Shown: positions 23,499 to 33,571 of the stretch, piece by piece
Numbering within the stretch: the first letter of the stretch is position 1
Layout of the letters: the number at the start of each line of letters is the position of its first letter
DNA from: Anaeromyxobacter soli
GTDB taxonomy: Bacteria > Myxococcota > Myxococcia > Myxococcales > Anaeromyxobacteraceae
Assembly (NCBI RefSeq): GCF_022808855.1
Contig: NZ_JAKZLF010000014.1
Location: 1 to 64,000, forward strand
Direction: 5' to 3'
Length of the DNA: 64,000 nucleotides
The notes under the pieces: generated by a model
Told to the model about the DNA's origin: nothing
Databases searched by the model: none
Seen by the model: the letters and a program-made list of their open reading frames with translations, nothing else
Translations under genes and position numbers: made by a program

Positions 23499-26400
23499 AT
23501 GAGGCTACGCGTCGCGCTGTGTCTTTCGCTGCTGGCGGTCGTCTCCTGCGGTCGGCGAGCCGAGCCCGAGCGCTCCCACGAGGTCACCCGTCCTGTGGAG
23601 GGGGCCGTCCAGGTGAACGGCTACGCGCTCGACGTGAAGGGGAAGCCGCCCGCGCTCCCGGCCGAGCTCACGGCCGAGGAGGAGCGGGACCTCCCCGCCG
23701 TGGCCGGGATGACGCTCGACCCCGCCGCCGAGGTCGTAGAGGTCTCCGCTCCGGCCGCGTCGCCGGCCTCGCGCGGCGATCGCCACGCGGCCGCCGCCGC
23801 GAAGCGGAGGAAGTGGATCGTCCAGCTGGACGGCCCCATCCACGAGGCCGACAAGGCGCGGCTCGCCGCGGCCGGGGCGCGGATCGGCGACTACCTCCCC
23901 GGATTCGCCTTCGTCGTCTCGATGGACGACGACACGCGCGCGGGCGTCGCGAAGCTCTCGAAGGTCCGCGGAGTCGCGCGCTTCCAGCCGGCGTACAAGC
24001 TCTCCCGCGCGCTCAAGGACGAGCATGGCGCGGTCCGCAAGGACCTCGCGAAGTCCCTGCGGCTCCGCGTGCGCGTCGACGCCGCCGACGGTCTGCCGGC
24101 CCTCCTGTCCGAGGTCCTGCGTCAGAAGGGAACCGTGGTGCGGGTCGCCAGGGACGTCGCGCAGGTCGAGGTCCCGCCCGGCCTCATCGCCCAGCTCGCG
24201 CGGCTCGAGGAGGTCCTCTGGATCGAGGAGGCGCTGCCGGTGCAGCTCCTCAACGACACGTCGCGCTGGGTGATCCAGTCGTACGTCCCCGGCTCGACGC
24301 CGGTCTTCGGCGCCGGGCTCGACGGCGCGGGGCAGATCGTCGGCGTCGGCGACACCGGGCTCGACATGGACATGTGCTTCTTCCGCGACCCGAGCGGCGC
24401 GGCCGTCGGCCCCGCGCACCGCAAGGTCGCCGGCTACGTGGCGTCGGCGGACGCCTGGGACGGGAACTTCGGCCACGGCACGCACGTCTCCGGCACCGTG
24501 GCGGGGGACCAGCGGCCGGTCACGGGGCTCTCTACCGCAGGCGGCATGGCCCCGAACGCCCGGCTGTTCATGACGGATCTCACGCCGGGTGAAGCCAACT
24601 ACCTCCTCGTGCCCGAGGACCTCGCCGATCTGTACGTCCGTCCCTACGACGCGGGCGCCCGCATCCACACGAACAGCTGGGGCTCCGGCGCGAACTGGTA
24701 CGACGGGCTAGCGTGGAGCACCGACCGGTTCATGTGGGAGCACAAGGACCTCCTCGTCCTCTTCGCCAACGGGAACGCCGGTCCGACCGACCTCCGCGTC
24801 GGCTCCCCCGCCACCGCGAAGAACATCGTCAGCGTCGGCGCGACCGAGAACGGCGACCAGGCCGAGAACGTCGCCTACTTCTCGAGCAACGGCCCGGCCT
24901 GGGACGGCCGGCTCAAGCCGACCCTCACCGCGCCCGGCGTGAACATCGTCTCGGCCGACTCGGACGGCCTCCCCGACACCAACAACTGCGGCACCATCGC
25001 CTATAGCGGCACGTCGATGGCGACGCCCACCACGGCGGGCGCCGCCGCGCTCGTGCGCCAGTACTACGTGGACGGCTACTGGCCGTCGGGGCTGGCGAGC
25101 CCCGCCGACGCCTTCCTTCCCTCCGCGGCCCTCGTCAAGGCGACCCTCGTCAACAGCGCCCAGTCGATGAGCGGCCTCTACACGCGCGGTCCCATCCCCA
25201 CCATCGCCCAGGGCTGGGGGCGCATCAACCTGTCGAACACCCTGCGCTTCGCGGGAGACTCGAGGTTCCTCGACGTGGCCGACGTCCAGCCGGGCGTCGC
25301 GACCGGCGACACCTTCACGAAGTCGCTCTTCGCGATCGGCGGCGCCCCGCTCAAGGTGACGCTCGTCTGGACGGACTACCCCGGCGCGCAGTACGCCGAC
25401 GTCGAGCTCGTGAACGACCTCGACCTCGAGGTCGTCGCCCCGGACGGCGCGACGTACGCGGGGAACGCCTTCTCGGGCGGGGTCTCGGTCACTGGCGGCA
25501 CGGCCGATCGGCTCAACGTGGAGGAGCAGTTCTATCTGCCCGATGCGGCCAGGGGCATCTACACGGTGCGGGTGAGGGGCTTCAACGTTCCGTCCGGCCC
25601 GCAGCCGTTCGCGCTGGTCGTCAGCGGGGCCGGCGGGATCTCCTCGCGGGGCTTCATCGGCCTGGACCGGGCGCGCTATGGCGCGACCACCCGCATCGAG
25701 GTGAAGGTCGGCGATCGCGACCTGAACGTCCGCCCGGACGTGTCCGACGAGGCGTACGTGACCGTCCGCAGCGACGCCGACCCCGCCGGCGAGTTCGTGT
25801 GGCTCACCGAGACCGGGCCGGACACCTCCATCTTCATGGGCACGCTGCCGACCGGCCCTGCCCCGGGGGTCGCCCATGACGGCATCCTCGCCGTGACCGA
25901 GGGCGGAACCCTCACCGCGACGTACGACGACGAGGACGACGGGACCGGCGCCCCCGCGACCACGAGCGCGACCGCCGTCGGCGATCTCACCCCGCCCGTC
26001 ATCACGGGCGTCTCGGTGGCGGCGCTCGACCAGGGCAGCGCGAAGATCGCCTGGACGACGAGCGAGCCGGCCTCCGCGACGGTGCTCTACGGGAAGACAC
26101 AGGCCCTCGGCGGCACGGCCGCGCTCCACTGGCTCGCGACCTCTCACGGGGTGGCCCTCGGCGCCCTCGAGGAGGGGGCGACCTACTTCTTCGCGGTGCA
26201 GTCCACCGACGAGGGCGGGAACGTCGCCGTCGACGACGGGGGCGGCACGCCGCGCACGTTCACGACTCCCGTCCTGCCGCCCGTGCTCGGCGTCTACTCC
26301 TCGCGGGGCGAGGTGACGCCGGAGGTGGAGACCGTCGTCTTCGGCACGGCCGTGGATCCCTCGGGCGTGGCGTCGCTCACCGTGAACGGCGCCGCCGTTC

Positions 26401-29400
26401 CGATCCGCGCCGCCGACGGCTACTTCGAGACCCTCGTCCCGCTCGCGCTCGGTGACAACTTCATCACCGTGGTGGCGACCGACGGGCGCGGACAATCGGC
26501 CACGACCACGCTCCTCGTCACCCGAAAGCCGCTCCCGGACCTCACCGTCACGTCCGTCACGACCCCTGACGTCGCGGGCCTCGGCATGGCGTTCCCCGTC
26601 ACCTCGCAGGTCTGCAACATCGGCGGCGAGCTCACCGCCGAGTACTTCAGCGTCGTCTGGTTCGTCTCCGAGGACGACGTGCTCGGGCCGGGCGACGTCG
26701 CGCTCGGCTCCGCGAAACGCGTTTACTCTCAGCAAGGGTGCACCAACCTCGCGTACACGATCTCCGCGAACTGGGAGGGCTTCCTCGGTCGCCCTTACCA
26801 CGTGGGCGTGGTCGCGTTCGCGAGCGACAGCGAGGCCAACGACGACAACAACTACAAGCTGGCGTCGAACGTGACCACGTTCGAGCCGCCCGACCTGACC
26901 GTGACGTCGATGTCCGCCCCCGAGCGCCTGGGGACCTCCACCCCGTTCTCGCTCACGACCAACGTCGCGAACCCGGGACGCGGAAAGGCCATCAACGTCA
27001 TCGTGAACGTGTACCTGTCGACGGACGACACGATCACCACCGCCGACCGCATGCTGGGATGGCAGCAGGTCTATTTCCTCGATGGCGGCGCCTCCGCGAG
27101 CGTGACCACCTCCCTGTCGCTCCCGAGCGATCTCCCCGCGGGCTCCTACCGCCTCGGCGCGATCGTCGACGTGGTCGGCTACGTCCAGGAGTCGAACGAG
27201 GACAACAACGTGTTCGTCGGTCCACGCGTCGTCGTGGACGGCCCGGATCTCGAGGTCACGTCCGTGAGCGGCCCCGCGACGGTGCTCACCGGCGGGACCT
27301 TCACCGTGGAGGACACGGTCACCGCGCGCCCGACCGGCGGCGGCACCGGGCCGTTCAAGGTCGGCCTGTACCTCTCCGACGATCCCGTCGTCACCACCGC
27401 CGACCTGAAGATCGGCGAGCGCACCGTCCCCTCCCTCGCCTCCGGCGCCTCCTCGTCGGGGGCCACGGTGATGACCCTCCCCGTCACCTGGGCCGGCGGC
27501 GCCTACTACGTCGGGGCCATCGCGGACGTGGCGAGCGAGGTCCTGGAGCTCGACGAGGCGAACAACGCGGCCGCGGGGGGCGCGCTCACCGTGATCGGCC
27601 CCGATCTCGTGGCCACCTCCGTCTCCGCGCCCGCGTCCGGCGTCGTCGGCGAGACCCTCACCGTTTTCGACACGATCGCGGCGAGCGCCGCGGGCGGCGC
27701 GACGCCGCCGTTCGACGTGGGCTTCTACCTCTCCACCGACCCCGTGATCACGCCGTCGGACCTGCTCCTCGGCTGGCGCTCCGCCGCCGCGCTCGCGCCG
27801 GGCGCCTCGAGCTCCGCCTCGACGCCGGTCACCCTGCCGCTCGGGCTCGCGCCCGGCACGTACTACGTGGGCGTCATCGCCGATGACTTCACGTACTGCT
27901 TCGAGGACTACCTGTACAACTCCTACTGCTACGGCGGCGACGTCGCGAAGGAGCCCGACGGGACGAACAACGCTCGCGCGAGCGGGCCCATCGTCGTCGG
28001 CGGTACGGACCTCGTCCTCACCGAGGTGAGCGCGCCGGCCACCGCCGGCACGGGCCTGCCGCTCGTCGTCCACGACGCCGTCGCGGCGGTCGGCGGGGGG
28101 ACGGGGGCGTTCAAGGTCGGCTACTACCTCTCGACGGACCCGACGATCACCACGGCGGATCGGTTCCTCGGCTACCGCGCGCTCGGCGGCCTCGCGCCGG
28201 GCGCCACGAGCAGCGCCGACACGAGCGTGACGGTGCCTGCGGGGCTCGCGCCGGGGACGTACTACGTGGGCGCGATCGCCGACTACGAGGGCCGCGTCGC
28301 GGAGGCGAGCGAGACGAACAACGCCCGCGCCGGCAACACCGTCGCCGTGGCCGGACCCGACCTCACCGTCTCCGCGCTGGCGGCGCCGCAGAGCGTCGGG
28401 ACGGCGACCCCGTTCTCGGTCACGGCGACCGTCGCGAACCTCGGCTCCGGAGCGAGCCCAGCGACGATGGTGTCGATCTACCTCTCCACCGATCCCGTCA
28501 TCACGACCTCCGACCTGCGGCTCGGCTACGGCACCTTCGCGATGCCGGCGCCGGGCGAGACGAGCTCGGCGACGCTCACGGTGAGCGTCCCGAGCTCCGT
28601 CGCCCAGGCGACCTACTACCTCGGCGCCATCCTCGACCCGTACGACCAGGTCAAGGAGGAGAGCGAGACGAACAACGCCTCCGCGGGCGCCGCCCTCACC
28701 CTCGTCCGTCCCGACCTCGCGCCGATCGCGGTCTCCGGGCCACCGGCCGCTCTCACCGGCGAGACCATCACCGTCAGCTACACGCTCTCGGCGCTCCCGA
28801 CGGGCGCGGGCGCGACGAGCCCGCCGCTCGGGCTCTACCTGTCGAGTGACCTGTTCATCACGCCGCAGGACCTCTCGATCGGGACCGCGTACCCCGGCGA
28901 CCTCGCGTCAGGCGCGTCGCGCTCGGGCACGGTCACGCTGACGATCCCGGCGGGCATCGCGGGCGGCACCTATCAGCTCGGCGCGTTCGCCGATCCGTAC
29001 GGCACCACGCCCGAGAGCGACGAGGGGAACAACGGCCTCGCCGGCGGCACCATCGCGATCACCGGGCCCGACCTCGTGGCGACCGCGGTGTCCGGCCCGG
29101 CCTCCGCGGTGCGGGGGACCAGCATCCCGGTCGCGAACACGGTGGCCGCGAGCGCCGCGGGCGGCGCCGCCCCCGCGTTCCTCGTTGGCGTGTACCTCTC
29201 CTCCGATGCCAGCATCACCGCGTCGGATCTGCTGCTCGGGTACCGCAGCGTCGCTGGGCTCCAGCCGGGCGCGAGCTCGTCCGACACCACCCTCGTGGCG
29301 ATCCCGCCGACGCTGGCGCCGGGGACGTACTACCTCGGCGTCCTCGCGGACGACTTCACCGTCTGCGAGTTCAACTGGTCCACTGATCAGTACGAGTGCC

Positions 29401-29477
29401 AGGGCGACCAGGCGAAGGAGCCCGACGGGGCGAACAACGCCCTCGCGGGCGGGGCGATCGTGATCAGCGCGCCCTAG
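23499..29477 (+). CDS. Giant secreted subtilisin-like protease (lipoprotein) with eight CARDB repeats
   Basis: 1992-residue S8 peptidase. The signal peptide ends in a lipobox-like VVSC, so it may be lipidated. A propeptide-like region (to about 260) precedes the catalytic domain with Asp285 (GVGDTGLDMD), His326 (HGTHVSG) and Ser506 (GTSMATP). After it come beta-sandwich regions (about 590-760), a fibronectin-type segment near 850-940, and eight CARDB repeats from residue 1013 to the end, each opening with PDL- or TDL-. Repeats 4 and 8 carry extra Cys-containing loops. GGAGGGG precedes the ATG. Probably a predatory or degradative exoenzyme attached to the cell surface. Confidence 0.92.
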   Translation: MRLRVALCLSLLAVVSCGRRAEPERSHEVTRPVEGAVQVNGYALDVKGKPPALPAELTAEEERDLPAVAGMTLDPAAEVVEVSAPAASPASRGDRHAAAAAKRRKWIVQLDGPIHEADKARLAAAGARIGDYLPGFAFVVSMDDDTRAGVAKLSKVRGVARFQPAYKLSRALKDEHGAVRKDLAKSLRLRVRVDAADGLPALLSEVLRQKGTVVRVARDVAQVEVPPGLIAQLARLEEVLWIEEALPVQLLNDTSRWVIQSYVPGSTPVFGAGLDGAGQIVGVGDTGLDMDMCFFRDPSGAAVGPAHRKVAGYVASADAWDGNFGHGTHVSGTVAGDQRPVTGLSTAGGMAPNARLFMTDLTPGEANYLLVPEDLADLYVRPYDAGARIHTNSWGSGANWYDGLAWSTDRFMWEHKDLLVLFANGNAGPTDLRVGSPATAKNIVSVGATENGDQAENVAYFSSNGPAWDGRLKPTLTAPGVNIVSADSDGLPDTNNCGTIAYSGTSMATPTTAGAAALVRQYYVDGYWPSGLASPADAFLPSAALVKATLVNSAQSMSGLYTRGPIPTIAQGWGRINLSNTLRFAGDSRFLDVADVQPGVATGDTFTKSLFAIGGAPLKVTLVWTDYPGAQYADVELVNDLDLEVVAPDGATYAGNAFSGGVSVTGGTADRLNVEEQFYLPDAARGIYTVRVRGFNVPSGPQPFALVVSGAGGISSRGFIGLDRARYGATTRIEVKVGDRDLNVRPDVSDEAYVTVRSDADPAGEFVWLTETGPDTSIFMGTLPTGPAPGVAHDGILAVTEGGTLTATYDDEDDGTGAPATTSATAVGDLTPPVITGVSVAALDQGSAKIAWTTSEPASATVLYGKTQALGGTAALHWLATSHGVALGALEEGATYFFAVQSTDEGGNVAVDDGGGTPRTFTTPVLPPVLGVYSSRGEVTPEVETVVFGTAVDPSGVASLTVNGAAVPIRAADGYFETLVPLALGDNFITVVATDGRGQSATTTLLVTRKPLPDLTVTSVTTPDVAGLGMAFPVTSQVCNIGGELTAEYFSVVWFVSEDDVLGPGDVALGSAKRVYSQQGCTNLAYTISANWEGFLGRPYHVGVVAFASDSEANDDNNYKLASNVTTFEPPDLTVTSMSAPERLGTSTPFSLTTNVANPGRGKAINVIVNVYLSTDDTITTADRMLGWQQVYFLDGGASASVTTSLSLPSDLPAGSYRLGAIVDVVGYVQESNEDNNVFVGPRVVVDGPDLEVTSVSGPATVLTGGTFTVEDTVTARPTGGGTGPFKVGLYLSDDPVVTTADLKIGERTVPSLASGASSSGATVMTLPVTWAGGAYYVGAIADVASEVLELDEANNAAAGGALTVIGPDLVATSVSAPASGVVGETLTVFDTIAASAAGGATPPFDVGFYLSTDPVITPSDLLLGWRSAAALAPGASSSASTPVTLPLGLAPGTYYVGVIADDFTYCFEDYLYNSYCYGGDVAKEPDGTNNARASGPIVVGGTDLVLTEVSAPATAGTGLPLVVHDAVAAVGGGTGAFKVGYYLSTDPTITTADRFLGYRALGGLAPGATSSADTSVTVPAGLAPGTYYVGAIADYEGRVAEASETNNARAGNTVAVAGPDLTVSALAAPQSVGTATPFSVTATVANLGSGASPATMVSIYLSTDPVITTSDLRLGYGTFAMPAPGETSSATLTVSVPSSVAQATYYLGAILDPYDQVKEESETNNASAGAALTLVRPDLAPIAVSGPPAALTGETITVSYTLSALPTGAGATSPPLGLYLSSDLFITPQDLSIGTAYPGDLASGASRSGTVTLTIPAGIAGGTYQLGAFADPYGTTPESDEGNNGLAGGTIAITGPDLVATAVSGPASAVRGTSIPVANTVAASAAGGAAPAFLVGVYLSSDASITASDLLLGYRSVAGLQPGASSSDTTLVAIPPTLAPGTYYLGVLADDFTVCEFNWSTDQYECQGDQAKEPDGANNALAGGAIVISAP
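26535..29477 (+). repeat. Eight tandem CARDB (CARDB-like beta-sandwich) repeats within the protease
   Basis: About 360-390 bases per unit, encoding ~122-residue domains. Each begins PDL or TDL followed by VTSVSAP-like residues, contains YLSTDP.IT.AD.. L and G.YY.GAI.D, and ends E.NEANNA-like. Repeats 4 and 8 have a longer hairpin ending in KEPDGTNN or KEPDGANN. Divergence among the units shows they are old rather than a recent expansion. Confidence 0.85.
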
Positions 29478-29487
29478 CGGCCTTCGC

Positions 29488-29515
29488 GGCCCCGGCCACG
29501 CCGCTGGCCGGGGCC
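29488..29515 (+). terminator. 11-bp GC hairpin after the protease gene
   Basis: GGCCCCGGCCA (29488-29498) pairs perfectly with TGGCCGGGGCC (29505-29515), 10 bases after the stop. No T-run follows. The 5' side of the next gene's leader begins here. Confidence 0.55.
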
Positions 29516-29745
29516 GGGGCCGGGGCAACCGCGGAGCCCGCGAGGAGCGCGGGTCGAGACGGCCGAGTGTCGCCACCCGGACGGCGCCGGCGAGGCGCGC
29601 CCCGCGAATCCCTCATCGCGAGGGCTCCTGGATGGCCACGGCGTGCGCCCCCGGAAGCGTGTTGTCGTCCCGCTCTCCGCATGAAAGCCTGCGACCCATG
29701 GTGCGGGGGTTCTCTCTCCGCGCTCTGCTTCGCTGCGGGGGTCCA

Positions 29746-31779
29746 ATGCGCGCTTTCGCCGCCGGTCTTCTGTTCTTCTTCGCCGTCCCCCCGCTCGCGC
29801 AGGCGTCCGCACCGCAGCGGCCGGCGCCGGCGTCCACGGCGCCCACGGCGCCCACGGACGGCGCGCCGGCTGCGCCCGCGCCACAGCGGCTCTCGGCCGA
29901 CGGCCCGAAGACGACCGTGGGCGGCAACCCGTTCCTGGCGCCTGCCGGCTGGTCGCTCGTGGTGCGCGGTCCGGCGACCGTCCTCGAAGCGCCCGAGGGA
30001 GACTCGTGGCTGGCGCTGGTCGACGTCGCGGCGTCGGATGCCGAAGCCGCGGTCGCGGCAGCCTGGAAGGCGTACAGGCCCGGCGCGCGGTGGCCGCTCA
30101 AGGTGGCGGCCGATCTTCCCGACAAGGACGGCTGGTCGAGGCGCCGCGACTTCGCCTACCAGACGTCGCCGAACGAGCGCCGGGTCGTGTTCGCGAGCGC
30201 CCGCTTCTCTGCGGGCGGCTGGACGGTGGTGATCGGCGACCTCTCGCAGCCGGTCGCCGAGAAGCGGCGCGGGCAGATCGTCCTGGTGCTCGGGCGGCTC
30301 CTACCGAAGGGCTATGCCCGCGAGAGCTTCGCGGGGAAGAAGGCCGAACCCATCGACGCCCCACGCCTGGCCGAGCTCCGCCGCTTCGTGGAGCGCGCCA
30401 TGCAGGCGATGAAGGTGCCGGGGGTGGGGCTCGGCATCGTGCAGGGCGGCAAGGTCGTCTTCGCCGGCGGCCTCGGCGTCCGAAAGCTGGGCGACACGGC
30501 GCCGGTCGACGGCGACACCCTCTTCATGATCGCCTCGAACACCAAGGCGCTCACCACGCTGCTCCTCGCGAAGGAGGTGGACGAGAAGCGGCTCACCTGG
30601 ACGACACCGGTCACGTCGGTGCTCCCCGGCTTCGCGCTGGGCGACGCTGACACGACACATCGGGTGCTGATCAGGCACCTCGTCTGCGCCTGCACCGGGA
30701 TGCCCCGGCAGGACATGGAGTGGCTCCTCGAGTTCGGCGACCTCACACCCCGTAAGGCCCTCGCGGAGCTCGCCACCATGCAGCCCACCAGCCGCTTCGG
30801 CGAGCTGTTCCAGTATTCGAACCCCCTGGCGGCTGCGGCCGGGTTCACGGCGGGACACGTCCTTTTCCCGGGCATGGAGCTCGGTGCGGCCTACGACCGG
30901 GCCATGCAGGAGCAGGTCTTCGGGCCGCTCGGGATGACCGCCACGACGTTCGATTTCCGGCGCGCGCTGGCCGCGGCCCACGCCGACGCGCACGCGCCGG
31001 ACGTGGACGGGAAGCCCGCGCTGGCGGTCATGGACGTCAACCGGTCGATCATCCCGCTTCGCCCGGCCGGCGCTGCCTGGAGCAGCGTGCGCGACCTCCT
31101 GCGCTACGTGCAGATGGAGCTCGACGAGGGGACGCTGCCGGGCGGCGCGCCCTACGTCGGGAAGGGTCCGCTCCTCGACCGGCGGACGCCGCAGGTGACG
31201 ATCGGGAAGGACGTGACCTACGGGATGGGGCTCGCGGTGGACACCACCTACGGCGTCCCGGTGGTGCACCACGGGGGCGACATGATTGGCTACCACAGCG
31301 ACATGATCTGGCTGCCCGGGCAGGCGGTGGGCGCGGTGATCCTGACCAACGGCGATCCCGGTTGGGCGCTCCGGGACGTGTTCCGCCGCAAGCTCCTGGA
31401 AGTGCTCTTCGACGGCAGACCCGAGGCCGACGCTCAGGCGACGGCCGCGGCGAAGACGTTCTTCGACGAGCTCGCCGCCGAGCGGAAGCTCCTCACCGTC
31501 CCCGCCGACGCGGCGGAGAGTGCCCGGCTCGCCCCGCGCTACGCGAGCACGGCGCTCGGGAGCATCGCGGTGAGCCGCAGCGGCGCCGCCACCGTCTTCG
31601 ACTTCGGCGAGTGGCGGAGCGAGGTGGCCTCGCGCCGGAATCCGGACGGCACCATCTCGTTCCTGACGATCGCCCCCGGAGTGCAGGGGCTCGAGTTCGT
31701 GGTCGGACGGGGCGCCGGCGGGAAACGAGCGCTCACGGTGCGTGACGCGCAGCACGAGTACCCGTTCATGGAGGACTAG
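29746..31779 (+). CDS. Secreted serine hydrolase of the beta-lactamase/penicillin-binding class C family
   Basis: 677-residue exported protein. The signal peptide MRAFAAGLLFFFAVPPLAQA is followed by a Pro/Ala linker and a ~170-residue N-terminal domain. The class C serine hydrolase domain spans about 215-500: SxxK as SNTK, the YSN motif (FQYSNPLAAA) and HHGG in place of the KTG element. A C-terminal beta domain of ~130 residues (SIAVSRSGAATVFDF) follows. ATG 29698, 16 codons upstream in frame, is an alternative start. These enzymes act as esterases or D-aminopeptidases; true beta-lactamase activity is not implied. Confidence 0.85.
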   Translation: MRAFAAGLLFFFAVPPLAQASAPQRPAPASTAPTAPTDGAPAAPAPQRLSADGPKTTVGGNPFLAPAGWSLVVRGPATVLEAPEGDSWLALVDVAASDAEAAVAAAWKAYRPGARWPLKVAADLPDKDGWSRRRDFAYQTSPNERRVVFASARFSAGGWTVVIGDLSQPVAEKRRGQIVLVLGRLLPKGYARESFAGKKAEPIDAPRLAELRRFVERAMQAMKVPGVGLGIVQGGKVVFAGGLGVRKLGDTAPVDGDTLFMIASNTKALTTLLLAKEVDEKRLTWTTPVTSVLPGFALGDADTTHRVLIRHLVCACTGMPRQDMEWLLEFGDLTPRKALAELATMQPTSRFGELFQYSNPLAAAAGFTAGHVLFPGMELGAAYDRAMQEQVFGPLGMTATTFDFRRALAAAHADAHAPDVDGKPALAVMDVNRSIIPLRPAGAAWSSVRDLLRYVQMELDEGTLPGGAPYVGKGPLLDRRTPQVTIGKDVTYGMGLAVDTTYGVPVVHHGGDMIGYHSDMIWLPGQAVGAVILTNGDPGWALRDVFRRKLLEVLFDGRPEADAQATAAAKTFFDELAAERKLLTVPADAAESARLAPRYASTALGSIAVSRSGAATVFDFGEWRSEVASRRNPDGTISFLTIAPGVQGLEFVVGRGAGGKRALTVRDAQHEYPFMED

Positions 31780-31836
31780 CGGTCGCGTGAGGGCTCGGAG
31801 GTCCCGCGGGCCAGCCAGTGGACCGCGCGCCGCCCC

Positions 31837-31878
31837 CGAAAACCAGAAGGCCCACCAGACCTCGCGGTCTGATGGGCC
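31837..31878 (-). terminator. Intrinsic terminator of tRNA-Phe
   Basis: On the minus strand GGCCCATCAGAC and GTCTGGTGGGCC form a 12-bp stem (31849-31878, one mismatch-like T-G pair) followed by TTCTGGTTTTCG. It lies 24 bases past the tRNA 3' end and also separates it from the convergent serine hydrolase gene. Confidence 0.8.
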
Positions 31879-31901
31879 AGATGTTCGAGCGAAGATGAGT
31901 G

Positions 31902-31974
31902 TGCCTGGGGGCGGAATCGAACCACCGACACGGGGATTTTCAGTCCCCTGCTCTACCGACTGAGCTACCCAGGC
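31902..31974 (-). tRNA. tRNA-Phe (GAA)
   Basis: 73-base cloverleaf on the minus strand: acceptor GCCTGGG/CCCAGGC, D arm GCTC...GAGC, anticodon stem GGGGA/TCCCC with loop CTGAAAA giving anticodon GAA, T arm GGTGG-TTCGATT-CCGCC, discriminator A. The 3' CCA is not encoded (CAC follows). Confidence 0.97.
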
Positions 31975-32091
31975 GAACGGTCCGCGACGGGCCGGGGGGC
32001 CCACCGCGGGGAGCGTTCTACGATCGACCGGGGCCGGAAGGCAAATCGAAAACGCGGCCGCCGCCGGAGGGCCTGAGACGGCGGCGCGCGC

Positions 32092-32469
32092 CTACTCGGA
32101 GCGATCGGCTCGGGCGGCGGGCGACGGCTCGTCCAGCGGCCCGCCGCGCGCGGCGACCCGCGAGTTGTGCAGCGACGAGCGCGCCTGGCGCAGCGCGGGC
32201 GGCGGCGGCGCCATCCGCCGGGCGATGTCCTCGGCGTGCTGCTCGAGCGAGGCGCAGGCGATGGCCGTCACGCCCTCGTGCCGCTCGCGCATCTCCCGCC
32301 AGAAGCGGACCCGCGCCTGGTTCACCACGAGCCGGTCCTCGAGGTGATCGAAGGTCGCTTCGAGCTCCCGGCGCTCGGCGGCGAGCCGCGCGCGGTGGAC
32401 CTCGAGCTCCCTCGACGGCCCGCAGGCGCCCGCGAGGGCGACGGCGGCGAGAAGCGCGAGCGTTCTCAA
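32092..32469 (-). CDS. Small coiled-coil lipoprotein
   Basis: 125-residue predicted lipoprotein with the lipobox LAGAC at about residue 17. The rest is strongly charged and helical (LEVHRARLAAERRELEATF), probably a coiled coil, with a Pro-rich tail. The TTG at 32469 is chosen because GGAGGGAGG lies 7-8 bases upstream and the signal peptide begins there. Function unknown. Confidence 0.65.
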   Translation of the reverse strand: MRTLALLAAVALAGACGPSRELEVHRARLAAERRELEATFDHLEDRLVVNQARVRFWREMRERHEGVTAIACASLEQHAEDIARRMAPPPPALRQARSSLHNSRVAARGGPLDEPSPAARADRSE

Positions 32470-32762
32470 GCGGACCTCCCTCCAAGGGCCACCGGGCGTC
32501 GCGCCTCGGTCCGCAGGAACGTCTCCATGTCGGCGCCGGACCACATCCTCCGCGCGAGACGGCCCCGGGTGTGAGCCACGGGCGGAAGCCCGCTTCGCCG
32601 CGGCGGAAAAACCGCACGGGCCGTGCCGGGCGGGTCCCTCCCGGTTGGAGCGCGCCCCGGAATCGACGAGGCCCGCGCCGGGCGCGCACGGGCGCGACCG
32701 GGGAAACCATTCGTTTGGCGTGAAACGAACGAAGCGGCTGGGGACGCGGCCCGCCGCGCGGC

Positions 32763-33527
32763 CTAGACCTTCGGGATCGCCTTCAACACGGCGCGCCCGT
32801 CCTTCACCTCGACCTTGAAGTCGACGGACCTCGCCTTGAAGCGCGTCATGAGCTCCGGCACCTGCTTCGCGACGCTCCTCGCGACCGCCTCGTAGGTGAG
32901 GCGCGAGACATCCTCGTTGCACTGCTTCTTCGCGGCGACGTAGGCCTCGTAGAGCGCCCGGAGCTGGGCCTCGCCGACGCCGCCGGGCGCCGGGGTCCGC
33001 GACGCCGCCGGCTGCGGCGGGCGGGCGGGCACCGCGGGCGGGCTCGCGGCCGCGGCGGGCTCGACGGGCGCCGGGCCCGCGCCCTCGGCGGCCGCCTTCC
33101 CGCCCGCCTCCTGCGCGCGCTCGGCCTTGGCGCGAGCGTGCAGCCGCGCCTTGAAGAGATCGCGCTTGTAGGTCCCCTCCTCGCGCTCGCGCGCGCTGCG
33201 CATCCAGAGGCGCTCGTACGAGAGGTAGCGCGCGTGGAGCGCCTGGATGCGGAAGCGCAGCCCGGCGTTCCGCGTGAACGCGCCCTTCACCCGCGCCACG
33301 TTGCGCTTCAGCTCCTCGCGCCAGCGCACCGGCTCGCGCCGCTCGATGCCGAGGAAGTACTGCTCGTAGCGGGCCTTGAGGGTCTCGAGCTCCTCCTCGA
33401 GGCCCTGCACCGCCTCGGCGAGCTCGTCCTTGCCGCGGCGCGACCTCGAGAGCGGATCCTCGGCGCCCAGCGCGCCCTTCGCGAGCGGGGCTCCGGGACG
33501 TGCGGGCGGCTTCGGCGGGACGGGCAC
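32763..33527 (-). CDS. MXAN_5187-like conserved myxobacterial protein
   Basis: 254-residue cytosolic protein. The N-terminal half is a long charged coiled coil (LEEELETLKARYEQYFLGIE), the middle is an Ala/Pro linker (about 140-175), and the C-terminal ~75 residues form a compact domain (LRALYEAYVAAKKQCNED ... VDFKVEVKDGRAVLKAI). That end resembles the C-terminal domain I know from the M. xanthus MXAN_5187 family; no function has been assigned to it that I am aware of. The GTG start precedes a Pro-rich leader. Confidence 0.7.
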   Translation of the reverse strand: MPVPPKPPARPGAPLAKGALGAEDPLSRSRRGKDELAEAVQGLEEELETLKARYEQYFLGIERREPVRWREELKRNVARVKGAFTRNAGLRFRIQALHARYLSYERLWMRSAREREEGTYKRDLFKARLHARAKAERAQEAGGKAAAEGAGPAPVEPAAAASPPAVPARPPQPAASRTPAPGGVGEAQLRALYEAYVAAKKQCNEDVSRLTYEAVARSVAKQVPELMTRFKARSVDFKVEVKDGRAVLKAIPKV

Positions 33528-33571
33528 GCGCGGAGTCTATCGGCCGCGCGCGGAGGCGATCAACGTTCCCG

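Noticed and set aside
29746-31779. Beta-lactam resistance gene
   Set aside because: The SxxK and YSN motifs are family-wide in serine hydrolases. The multidomain size and HHGG motif point to an esterase or peptidase-like enzyme rather than a true beta-lactamase.
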